Positions 1-7,392 of a DNA stretch of 64,000 bases are shown piece by piece. Position numbers and translations under genes: made by a program. The DNA lies in NCBI GenBank assembly GCA_022843785.1, contig JALHMZ010000004.1:124001-188000 (forward strand), given 5' to 3'. How positions within the stretch are numbered: position 1 is the first letter of the stretch; each line of letters begins with the position of its first letter. Under the pieces are notes generated by a model. The model made no database searches and had not been told where the DNA came from. It saw only the letters and a list, made by a program, of their open reading frames with translations. Source of the stretch: Nitrospira sp. Lineage in GTDB: Bacteria; Nitrospirota; Nitrospiria; Nitrospirales; Nitrospiraceae.

Positions 1-165
1 CTTTATCAGCTGCTTGCTCGATTGTGCATGAAAACCGAACGTTCGAGAGGCAATAGCTCGCAGCTGCACGATGAAACACGGTCAATACAAATTCGGGGTA
101 AAGTTTCACACAAAAGTCCAATGGTGTCAAGCATATAGCCGAGCATCCGACGGGGCTCACCCAGG

Positions 166-1362
166 CTAATAGGGAAAATCGAGTCCGGCGAATATCGCTC
201 CCCCTTCCCGGCTAAACCCGTAATCGATTCGTCCCACCACGTTTGGACGGATGATGCCTCGAAACCCGATGCCCGGCGTGATGCGATAGTCTCTGAAGCC
301 CACATTCTTGAACGAATTGAACACCTGTCCGGTATCGATAAACGGCGCGATCTCAAAGTCTGCAATGACGCCGGCAAGTCGGGTCCGTAACACGTGAATC
401 CGTTCCTCAACGCTGAATGCGATCAGTTGCTTGTCAATGTACCGGTCGACCCCGAAGCCACGCAGATTGTTCTGTCCGCCCAGTGAACTCAACTCATAAA
501 ACGGGACATCCGTGCCGATCGTGGCCTGCAGGTCGCCACGGATCACTAGAATCGCCCGCTTGGATTCGCTCGCAAACATCTTCTTGATTTCGACCCCGTA
601 CCTGGAATACAGGGGCTCCGCGCCCTTATGGAAGTTGTGATTGATCTCGGCATAGGCCGTCACGGCCATTCCATCCGTCGGCGTGACCAGGCTGTTTCGC
701 GTATCGTAATGGAAGCTGATCCGCTCACCGAGAATCGTCGCGCCCTCTACGCCAGGCACATCCGGGAACATGTCTCCGGTAAAGGCGAGAGGAGTCGCCC
801 CTTGCTGGATTGACTGCATGTGCCGAAACCGCTGGCTGATCGCAATCTGCGTCACTTCATTGGCATAGATCCCGAACTTCCAGTTGGCTCTCGTTTCGGA
901 GGCCGTATAATTTGTCTCATCATCCTGGATGGTCCCGGGTCCAATCCCAAAAAACCGCACCGTGGCATTTTTAAAATGGGCGGCACTGACGGCCACGCTA
1001 TACCGGCCGTTGCTTAAACCGGGATCCACATAGCTTAAGAGAAACCGTCGTTCGATCTTCTCGGACCAGGACGCAATGCCCCTGAGCTCTTTCCCGCCCG
1101 GTTGATAGTGGAACAGATTCAATGTGCCGCGAGTGCCGACGATCGAGTTGTAGATGACCATCGGGGCGACCAAATACTTGAGATCTCCGTCCGGCCCGGT
1201 CATGAGGGCCGGGACGATCATCCCGATATCATTGCCATCATTTTTACTGGAACTGACGGCGGGGATGGGGAAGTATTTCGTCTCCGCATCAGCTCGGTCT
1301 GATAGGGGAAAGCAGACCGCCCCAAACAGCACAAGAAGGATACTGACAACAAGGCTGCGCAT
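166..1362 (-). CDS. POTRA-less Omp85 / surface-antigen (D15) outer membrane barrel
   Basis: A 398-residue outer membrane beta-barrel. Residues 1-27 form a signal peptide ending near ADA. The rest is an alternating hydrophobic pattern of amphipathic strands with the Omp85 loop-6 signature LRGF at about 300-303, preceded by LGGQNN, and a C-terminal aromatic (FPY) typical of Bam substrates. There is no room for POTRA domains: strands begin almost directly after the signal peptide, as in the barrel of patatin-type Omp85 proteins. It is the last gene of the shc-hpnG-mlaEFDC run, 29 bp after mlaC, so I infer a role as outer membrane partner in lipid or hopanoid trafficking. The barrel family call is firm; the substrate is inference. 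Confidence 0.82.
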   Translation of the reverse strand: MRSLVVSILLVLFGAVCFPLSDRADAETKYFPIPAVSSSKNDGNDIGMIVPALMTGPDGDLKYLVAPMVIYNSIVGTRGTLNLFHYQPGGKELRGIASWSEKIERRFLLSYVDPGLSNGRYSVAVSAAHFKNATVRFFGIGPGTIQDDETNYTASETRANWKFGIYANEVTQIAISQRFRHMQSIQQGATPLAFTGDMFPDVPGVEGATILGERISFHYDTRNSLVTPTDGMAVTAYAEINHNFHKGAEPLYSRYGVEIKKMFASESKRAILVIRGDLQATIGTDVPFYELSSLGGQNNLRGFGVDRYIDKQLIAFSVEERIHVLRTRLAGVIADFEIAPFIDTGQVFNSFKNVGFRDYRITPGIGFRGIIRPNVVGRIDYGFSREGGAIFAGLDFPY

Positions 1363-1391
1363 AGACGTACTCGTAATCCCGCAAAACGACG

Positions 1392-2057
1392 TTATGGCGC
1401 CTTGAGTTTGTCGGATTTCTTGCGAAGCTGCTCGACAAGATCGGCATAGGAAGAGGACTTGATGATTTTCGCGAACTGCCCACGATAGTTGTTGACCAAG
1501 CTGATGCCGTCAACCACGACATCGTACACACGCCAATCATCTCCCTTGTTGATCAACCGGTAATCGAGAGGAATTTCCGTCTTTCCCGACAGCACTTTTG
1601 TCCTGACCTCCGCATATTCCTTCTCCGTGCGCTCGTTCAAGTACTGCACACCTTCGCCGGAATAGGTTTCAATCTTGTCGGAATAGGAATTCGTCAGGAG
1701 CGTTCGAAACAGATCGACAAATTCCTGCTTCTCTTGATCGGAGAGTGTATTCCACGGCGCGCCGAGCGCACGCCTCGACATTTCTTGATAATCAAACCGG
1801 GCGCCGACGGCCCGTTCCAGCATGCGCCGGCGTTCTTCGGCCTTATTCGGCTGTTTCAGGTCGCTTTCACGGACAATGCGAAGGACCTCGTCGATCGTCG
1901 TTTTCATCGTATCCGTCGGCGCACCTGCGTAGCAGGGAGCGGCCGCCGACGCCAGCCACACAACAACCAGCGTCATCTTCAGGATCAGAGAAATCACTCG
2001 GCGCTGAGGAGACCCACACGCCGGGATGCCCCGGCCGTTCACAATCGACGTCACCAT
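1392..2057 (-). CDS. mlaC: MlaC-family periplasmic phospholipid-binding protein
   Basis: MlaC/Ttg2D proteins shuttle phospholipids between the outer membrane and the inner-membrane MlaFED complex. HpnM of hopanoid clusters belongs to the same family. The protein has a signal peptide (hydrophobic LILKMTLVVVWLASAAA), then the family pattern with FDYQEMSRRALGAPW and LFRTLLTNSYSDKIETY, and a final VVDGISLVNNYRGQFAKI block. I chose ATG 2057 (221 aa) because GGAGGGGAAGGGC lies directly upstream; a start at 2090 would add 11 residues. It is preceded by mlaD (17 bp after its stop) and followed by the Omp85 gene. Function as a lipid shuttle is established for the family; hopanoid specificity is inference from the operon. 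Confidence 0.9.
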   Translation of the reverse strand: MVTSIVNGRGIPACGSPQRRVISLILKMTLVVVWLASAAAPCYAGAPTDTMKTTIDEVLRIVRESDLKQPNKAEERRRMLERAVGARFDYQEMSRRALGAPWNTLSDQEKQEFVDLFRTLLTNSYSDKIETYSGEGVQYLNERTEKEYAEVRTKVLSGKTEIPLDYRLINKGDDWRVYDVVVDGISLVNNYRGQFAKIIKSSSYADLVEQLRKKSDKLKAP

Positions 2058-2107
2058 GCCCTTCCCCTCCGGCTTACGTGTTCTTTGCACCGATTCGAAC
2101 CGCTGTG

Positions 2108-2551
2108 CTATTTGACCTTGCCATGTACGTACTGGCTTACCAATTCCTCGAGGTCCAGCCCCGACTCAGTATCGCGGATTGTGCCGCCCGCTTGCAATGG
2201 ATCGCCGCCTCCCCCCGGAGACAGTGCAAGGAACTTCTCTCCGATGATGCCCCTGGTTTTGATCGAGGCAAAGGTGTCGGAATAGAGCTGGATGTTGTTC
2301 TGAACCGCCAGCCGGACGACCGCCTGATCGTTTTTCAATACGATCGATTTGACTCGCCCGACTTCTACGCCGGCGATTTCCACGGTCGCACCGGGTTTCA
2401 GCCCGGACGCCGAGTTGAATGGAGCCTCGACTTCGTAGCGATCGCCTCCGACAACCTCCAATTTCCCCAGCTTGATCGACAGATAGCCCAAACAGACGAT
2501 CCCGATGAGCACGAACAGACCGACAATCAATTCAAGCTTGGTCTTTTCCAT
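2108..2551 (-). CDS. mlaD: MlaD-family MCE-domain lipid transport protein
   Basis: MlaD is the MCE-domain subunit that forms a hexameric ring on the periplasmic face of the MlaFEDB transporter. This 147-aa protein has one N-terminal transmembrane helix (LIVGLFVLIGIVCLGYLSI) followed by a single MCE domain: YEVEAPFNSASGLKPGATVEIAGVEVGRV is the family core, described here by its ends YEVEAPF and GVEVGRV at about 39-66. It then has the GEKFLALSPGG segment. Length matches single-MCE MlaD. It abuts mlaF with no gap (ATG one base before the mlaF stop region), indicating translational coupling. Confidence 0.93.
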   Translation of the reverse strand: MEKTKLELIVGLFVLIGIVCLGYLSIKLGKLEVVGGDRYEVEAPFNSASGLKPGATVEIAGVEVGRVKSIVLKNDQAVVRLAVQNNIQLYSDTFASIKTRGIIGEKFLALSPGGGGDPLQAGGTIRDTESGLDLEELVSQYVHGKVK

Positions 2552-3322
2552 CTACGACACTCCTTGGCGGATCGCGGACGCCGTAGCCGGCGGCACAAAG
2601 CCTCCGACTGAGATAAACTCTCTGATTTCTGGATCTGCTGTCTGCTGAAACTCCACCGGCTCCGCCATCGCCGCAATTTTCCCCCGCTTCAGCATGGCGA
2701 CATAGTCGGAGATCCCGAATATTTCCGGTATCTCATGGCTGACCATGACGCCGGTGAAACCGAACTTCCGTTGCATCCCGGTGATGAGATCGTGAATCGA
2801 CTTGGCCATGAGCGGATCCAGGCCGGTGGTCGGCTCATCGAAGAGGATGATCTCCGGCTGCATCACCAACGCCCGGGCCAGCCCGGCGCGTTTGCGCATG
2901 CCGCCGCTGAGCTCAGCAGGATATTTGTGCCCCATCCCGGCCAGGCCGACCTGCTCCAACTTTTCTTCGACCCGAGTCGTCACCGACGCCCCTTTCATTC
3001 GGAGCTTTTCACGCAGCGGGAACGCCACATTCTCAAATACCGTCAGCGAATCAAATAATGCAGCTCCTTGAAACAGCATTGCGAACCGCTTTCGGACTTC
3101 GTTGAGGGCCTGCCCTTTGAGGCGTGAAATTTCAGTCCCATCCACCCACACTTCTCCTTCGTCCGGTTGCAACAGCCCGATCATGTGTTTCAACAAGACG
3201 CTCTTGCCTTCTCCGCTCCGGCCGATGATCGTCGTCAGCTTGCCGGGCGGAATGACCAGATCGACGCCTTGCAGCACCGGCTGCCCCCCTAAGGTCTTTT
3301 TTACGCCGACGAGTTTGATCAT
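2552..3322 (-). CDS. mlaF: MlaF-family ABC transporter ATP-binding protein
   Basis: A 256-aa ABC ATPase that powers the MlaFED lipid transporter. Walker A is GRSGEGKSVLLKHM at about 34-47, the signature is LSGGMRKRAGLARAL, Walker B is IILFDEPTTGLDP, and the switch histidine follows in VSHE. The GGMRKR variant of the ABC signature is typical of MlaF/Ttg2A. It begins 95 bp downstream of mlaE. That spacer is filled by a palindromic repeat, which is unusual inside an otherwise overlapping operon. No MlaB STAS-domain gene is visible nearby. Confidence 0.94.
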   Translation of the reverse strand: MIKLVGVKKTLGGQPVLQGVDLVIPPGKLTTIIGRSGEGKSVLLKHMIGLLQPDEGEVWVDGTEISRLKGQALNEVRKRFAMLFQGAALFDSLTVFENVAFPLREKLRMKGASVTTRVEEKLEQVGLAGMGHKYPAELSGGMRKRAGLARALVMQPEIILFDEPTTGLDPLMAKSIHDLITGMQRKFGFTGVMVSHEIPEIFGISDYVAMLKRGKIAAMAEPVEFQQTADPEIREFISVGGFVPPATASAIRQGVS

Positions 3323-3324
3323 TC

Positions 3325-3412
3325 TCGTTTATCTGGCTGATCTGGTTTGTTTGGTTTCTTTGGTTCCCGCTCTCGCACGAGACAAACCAAAAGAACCAGA
3401 GGAACCGCCACA
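3325..3412. repeat. Imperfect palindrome of TGGTTT words inside the mla operon
   Basis: The mlaE-mlaF spacer is built from repeated TTTGGTT-type words on the left (about 3342-3366) and their complement, ACAAACCAAAAGAACCAGAG, on the right (about 3382-3401), separated by a short GC-rich loop. The RNA could fold into a long imperfect hairpin. Similar word-built palindromes occur elsewhere in the window with different words. I see no promoter or ribosome binding site that would give it a coding role. Confidence 0.6.
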
Positions 3413-3417
3413 CCGTC

Positions 3418-4188
3418 TTAGAGCAGTACCGACGTCAAGAAATAATCCCACACGAGAATAAGGACCGACGATAACACAACCGCCTCCGTGGTCGCAGTAC
3501 CCAATCCTTCGGCGCTCATACGGGTGTAGAACCCTTTGTAGCAGCAGACCCAGCTCACAATCAGGCCAAAACTGATGGATTTGAGAATGCCTCCGTACAC
3601 GTCTTTCCATTCCACCGACGACTCGATGGAATTCCAGTAGGACCCCGCATTCACGCCCAACAGTTCCACACCCACGAGGTGACCGCCATAGATGCCCACC
3701 ACATCGAAGATCGCGACCAACAGCGGAACGCCGATCAAGCCCGCGACGAGCTTCGGAGCGATCAGATATTGGAGCGGATTGATCGCCATGGTGTCGAGCG
3801 CATCGATCTGCTCGGTGATGCGCATGATTCCGATTTCGGCCGTCATCGCCGAACCGGCCCGGGCCGTCACCATAAGCGCGGCCAGCACCGGACCAAGCTC
3901 ACGGATCATGCTCAGGGCAACGGCTGATCCCAACAGCCCCTCGGATCCGAACTTCCTGAGCGTGTAATACCCCTGGAGGGCCAGCACCATGCCCGTGAAA
4001 CCCGCCGTGAGCACCACAACAAACGTGGATTTATAGCCGATAAAATGCACCTGCTTGACGATCTGATCCACCCGCAACGGTGGCCGCAGAAGCCAGGCAA
4101 AGGATGAGACGACAAAAATCAGCATCCGGCCCATTTCGCCCACATGGACCAGAACCCCGTGGCCGATTCGTTCCAGCATCCTCATCAT
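3418..4188 (-). CDS. mlaE: MlaE-family ABC transporter permease
   Basis: A 256-aa inner-membrane permease of the MlaE/YrbE family, the channel subunit of MlaFED. It has an N-terminal amphipathic segment and about five hydrophobic helices, with the family-diagnostic stretch IRELGPVLAALMVTARAGSA and EIGIMRITEQIDALDTMAI at about 94-136. Its ATG overlaps the hpnG stop by four bases, a coupling also seen between shc and hpnG. The direct linkage of a lipid permease to two hopanoid genes suggests hopanoids or their lipid partners as cargo; that is inference. Confidence 0.94.
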   Translation of the reverse strand: MMRMLERIGHGVLVHVGEMGRMLIFVVSSFAWLLRPPLRVDQIVKQVHFIGYKSTFVVVLTAGFTGMVLALQGYYTLRKFGSEGLLGSAVALSMIRELGPVLAALMVTARAGSAMTAEIGIMRITEQIDALDTMAINPLQYLIAPKLVAGLIGVPLLVAIFDVVGIYGGHLVGVELLGVNAGSYWNSIESSVEWKDVYGGILKSISFGLIVSWVCCYKGFYTRMSAEGLGTATTEAVVLSSVLILVWDYFLTSVLL

Positions 4189-5030
4189 GATCGATCAACG
4201 TGCAATCCGACGGCGCCGCCGTCAGCCGAAATGCCGGCCGCATAGCGCTTAAAAAACGCCGTCAAGTTTATAGCCGCCGCCTGACTTTGGCGGCGAAGCC
4301 GAAGTAATCCCATGACACTCGACGGATTCCCTAATAGCGCGCCAACACCCTTAAGCCAGGCAGTGGGCCTGAGAAAGAGATTGAAGTCAAGGGGCAGATC
4401 TTCATCCAGCAGGTCGGACGCCGTGCGGACAATCACAAACGGCACCTGAGCACGTTGCGCTTCAACCGCCAAAGCTGCGCTTTCCATATCGAGACCGATC
4501 GCGCCGATGCTGTGCGAGAATCGGCGTTTCTCGGATGCGCTGCCGACAATGTAATCGGTGGAAACGAATCGTCCTACGTGGCCCGCCGGATTCGCGCCCT
4601 CGACCAGTGCCATGACCATATCCCGCTCATCCCCTGGCACCTCAATCGCCTGACACCCATCCACCCCCCGCCCCACCGCCCGCACCACATCCCGTCCGGC
4701 AAGGAGCGCGCCCACTTTAGTCGTAACGAGCGCACAGGCAAATCCCGTCGACACTGCAAGACTAAATGGCTGATGTCCTAATAATCGGGCTGCAACCAGG
4801 CTAGCTTTTTCAGGGCCCACGCCGGTCCGAGCCAGCCAAAACTCTCTGGAACCTGCCGTAAAGACGAGCACCGGCATTCCATTAATACACCGTTCGATCC
4901 CTGCTTGAAATGCAGCTTCTACGGCCTTCACTTCCCAGAAGGTAGCAGCAAAAATCGCGATCCGCTTCGGTGATGCGGTAGTTGATAGAGGGAGCACAGG
5001 GATAGGCGAGACAGAATCCGTGGCGGTCAA
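4185..5030 (-). CDS. hpnG: Hopanoid-associated phosphorylase/nucleosidase (HpnG type)
   Basis: A 281-aa member of the MTA/SAH nucleosidase (phosphorylase) superfamily. HpnG removes adenine from adenosylhopane to give ribosylhopane on the way to bacteriohopanetetrol. Sequence support: the FAATFWEVKAV start of the fold, GVGPEKA at about 71-77, and the purine-site motif GLDMESAALAVEAQ with D181/E183. It sits between squalene-hopene cyclase and the Mla permease with four-base overlaps at both ends, which is the main reason for choosing HpnG over a generic MTA/SAH nucleosidase. HpnH, the radical SAM adenosylhopane synthase, is not in the window. Confidence 0.85.
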   Translation of the reverse strand: MTATDSVSPIPVLPLSTTASPKRIAIFAATFWEVKAVEAAFQAGIERCINGMPVLVFTAGSREFWLARTGVGPEKASLVAARLLGHQPFSLAVSTGFACALVTTKVGALLAGRDVVRAVGRGVDGCQAIEVPGDERDMVMALVEGANPAGHVGRFVSTDYIVGSASEKRRFSHSIGAIGLDMESAALAVEAQRAQVPFVIVRTASDLLDEDLPLDFNLFLRPTAWLKGVGALLGNPSSVMGLLRLRRQSQAAAINLTAFFKRYAAGISADGGAVGLHVDRS

Positions 5031-7201
5031 CGCTCAGTCCGATAAGACCCGTCCACTTGAACATAGTGGCGCAACTCGTCTGCCCGCATTTTCCCGCGAG
5101 AGCGGAGGTTGCGGTACATGGCAAGGGCCCACAGCGGGAAATACTGGCAATACCAGTGGTACCGGAGATAGAACACGCGGGGGAATCCCGTCCCGGTATG
5201 GCGAACTTCCTCCCATGACCCATCCTTCAACTGATGGCGAAGGAGAAATTGTACTCCACGCGCGACACTGAACGAGTCCACCGCTCCAGCTGACATCAAG
5301 CCCATCAATGCCCAGGCAGTTTGTGACGGAGTGCTGTCTCCCTTACCGCTATGCTCGGCCTCCGCATACGACAGACAGGACTCACCCCAGCCTCCGTCGG
5401 GGTTCTGCTTGGACTCCAACCAGGAAACGGCACGACGGATGTACGGAGCCGAGAGGTCTTCGCCAATCGCTCGAAGCCCGGCCAAGACAGACCACGTACC
5501 ATAGATATAATTGACGCCCCACCGACCATACCAACTCCCATCCGCCTCCTGCTCTTTCTTCAGAAAAGCCAGAGCCGGAGCGACAGCAGGATGTGTACGG
5601 TCGTACCCCAATGCGGCCAGCATTTCCAGACACCGCCCCGCCAGGTCGGAGGTGCTGGGATCGAGCAACGCGTGGTGGTCAGCAAAAGGAATGTAGTTGA
5701 AGACGACCCGGTTATTGTCTTTGTCGTACGCGCCCCAGCCGCCATCGGACCCCTGCATGGCGACCACCCACTGCATGCCGCGACGAAGAGAGTCTTCCAG
5801 TTCAGCAGCCTGAGGCATTTTCAATTTTGACAATGCCATGAGCACGACGGCGGAGTCGTCCACGTCCGGATACAGCTCGTTCTCAAACTGGAAATACCAG
5901 CCGCCCGGCTTAGCGGTCGGCGAAGATACGATCCAATCACCAACCGACTTGGTTTGCCGGGACATCAGATAAGCCCCGGCCTTCTGTAACGCAAGATGAT
6001 CCTGAGGCATCCCCGCTTCGATCAGCGCATTAAGAAGAAGCGCGGTATCCCAAATCGGGGAGAAACAGGGTTGCAGATGGACGGTGGGCACACGCTGACC
6101 GTCGAGCTGTACGGAGTCATACACTTCCAAGTCTTCTATTTCTCGCAATGCCTTCACGACCAAGGGATCGTCCGCACTGTACCCGAGACACTGGAGAGCC
6201 ATGATCGAGTTTGCCATCGCCGGATAGATGGCGCCGAGCCCGCCCGATCCCTTGAGATGCTCCAGCATCCAGATGGATGCCTTATGCAGCGCCTTCTCGC
6301 GCAATACCCTCATCGGCATCCGGTCGTAGATCTTCAAGAGGGCATCGAGTGCGACGAACAGGTTGTGAGGGGTGAACCAATGTTGATCTTTGTTGAACGG
6401 CGGATATTTCCAATAGCGAATATCTTTACGCGGCTCGAGATACAGTTCATCAACCCCTTGCTCGCCAGGAATCCGGCATACAGGCCGGTGCGCGAATATA
6501 ATGAGCAACGGGATCAAGACAGCGCGCGACCAGTACGAAATGGCGTAGATACTGAAGTAGAACCGTTTCGGCAGGAGCATGATCTCGACCGGCATGTGGG
6601 GAACACCTTCCCAATCATACTGATCGAACAGCGCCAACGCGATTTTCGTGAATACGTTGGCTTGGACGACACCGCCCATCGCCAGAATACGCTCTTTCGC
6701 CCGGACCATGAACGGCTCGTCTGCCGACACGCCGCTCAGTTTGAGCGCAAAATATGCCTTGACTGATGCGCTGATCTCAGACGGGCCTCCGTAATAAATC
6801 GGCCAGCCGCCGTCAGGCAACTGCATCGACCTTAAATAGTGAACGGCTTTCTGTTCACGATCAACATCGACGCGGTCGAGGAACCGGCGAAGCATCAAGT
6901 ACTCGGAGGTCAGCGTCGTGTCCGCTTCGAGCTCCGCGACCCAGTACCCTTCGGCATGTTGCTGGCTGAGGAACCAGGATTGGCTTCGTCTGATCGCATC
7001 ATCGATGGCATCCGGCTGGGTGGCTGTGTGGCCGGCAGAGCGGCGGACCGCAGAGTCCAGCGACGGCAGCCCTACAGGCTTGTCCGAAACAAGCCGAAGT
7101 AGTGACGCGGGAGCATATTCTGCAGCAGATCTGAATTTTTCAGAGCCGTTCGAGAGTAGGCTCTCAGAAAGACGGCTGAACAACGTTCTGATAAGGTTCA
7201 T
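5027..7201 (-). CDS. shc: Squalene-hopene cyclase
   Basis: A 724-aa class II terpene cyclase converting squalene to hopene/hopanol, monotopic at the inner membrane. The catalytic acid motif reads DVDDSA at 446-451 (usual DXDDTA, so Thr is replaced by Ser). Several QW repeats are visible, such as LPDGGW at about 129, GSDGGWG near 489, EADGSWYGRWG, NPDGGWGES and LKDGSW. Length is at the long end of the family. It is first gene of the operon, with promoter at 7316-7344 and an untranslated leader of about 105 bases. The downstream hpnG overlaps by four bases. Confidence 0.97.
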   Translation of the reverse strand: MNLIRTLFSRLSESLLSNGSEKFRSAAEYAPASLLRLVSDKPVGLPSLDSAVRRSAGHTATQPDAIDDAIRRSQSWFLSQQHAEGYWVAELEADTTLTSEYLMLRRFLDRVDVDREQKAVHYLRSMQLPDGGWPIYYGGPSEISASVKAYFALKLSGVSADEPFMVRAKERILAMGGVVQANVFTKIALALFDQYDWEGVPHMPVEIMLLPKRFYFSIYAISYWSRAVLIPLLIIFAHRPVCRIPGEQGVDELYLEPRKDIRYWKYPPFNKDQHWFTPHNLFVALDALLKIYDRMPMRVLREKALHKASIWMLEHLKGSGGLGAIYPAMANSIMALQCLGYSADDPLVVKALREIEDLEVYDSVQLDGQRVPTVHLQPCFSPIWDTALLLNALIEAGMPQDHLALQKAGAYLMSRQTKSVGDWIVSSPTAKPGGWYFQFENELYPDVDDSAVVLMALSKLKMPQAAELEDSLRRGMQWVVAMQGSDGGWGAYDKDNNRVVFNYIPFADHHALLDPSTSDLAGRCLEMLAALGYDRTHPAVAPALAFLKKEQEADGSWYGRWGVNYIYGTWSVLAGLRAIGEDLSAPYIRRAVSWLESKQNPDGGWGESCLSYAEAEHSGKGDSTPSQTAWALMGLMSAGAVDSFSVARGVQFLLRHQLKDGSWEEVRHTGTGFPRVFYLRYHWYCQYFPLWALAMYRNLRSRGKMRADELRHYVQVDGSYRTER

Positions 7202-7315
7202 GAATTTTTCCGGATCGAAAAATTAGACTGAACAACACACCAGCAAGGACAGACACCGATACTACCGACGACAAGACGTCTATCCGCGCAGAAATGCGCA
7301 CAGCCCATCGGAGGG

Positions 7316-7344
7316 CTTATAACAGAGGTTCTAAATGGAGTCAA
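7316..7344 (-). promoter_or_regulatory. Sigma-70-like promoter of the shc-hpnG-mla operon
   Basis: On the minus strand TTGACT (7339-7344) and TATAAG (7316-7321) are separated by exactly 17 bases. Each hexamer is one or two changes from consensus. It lies about 115 bases upstream of the shc start, in the only sizeable gap before the operon. It was found by eye and has no expression support. Confidence 0.6.
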
Positions 7345-7392
7345 GCAATTGGGCCGTGAAGTCCTCCAAACTACTCATCTTTTAGTGCACTG

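Noticed and set aside
6..410. Minus-strand open frame at the window start
   Set aside because: Overlaps the Omp85 gene in another frame, has no ribosome site and no recognisable domain.
3132..3413. A 93-codon minus-strand frame spanning the mlaE-mlaF palindrome and the start of mlaF
   Set aside because: It overlaps mlaF in another frame; its odd Trp/Phe-rich start is simply the translated repeat.
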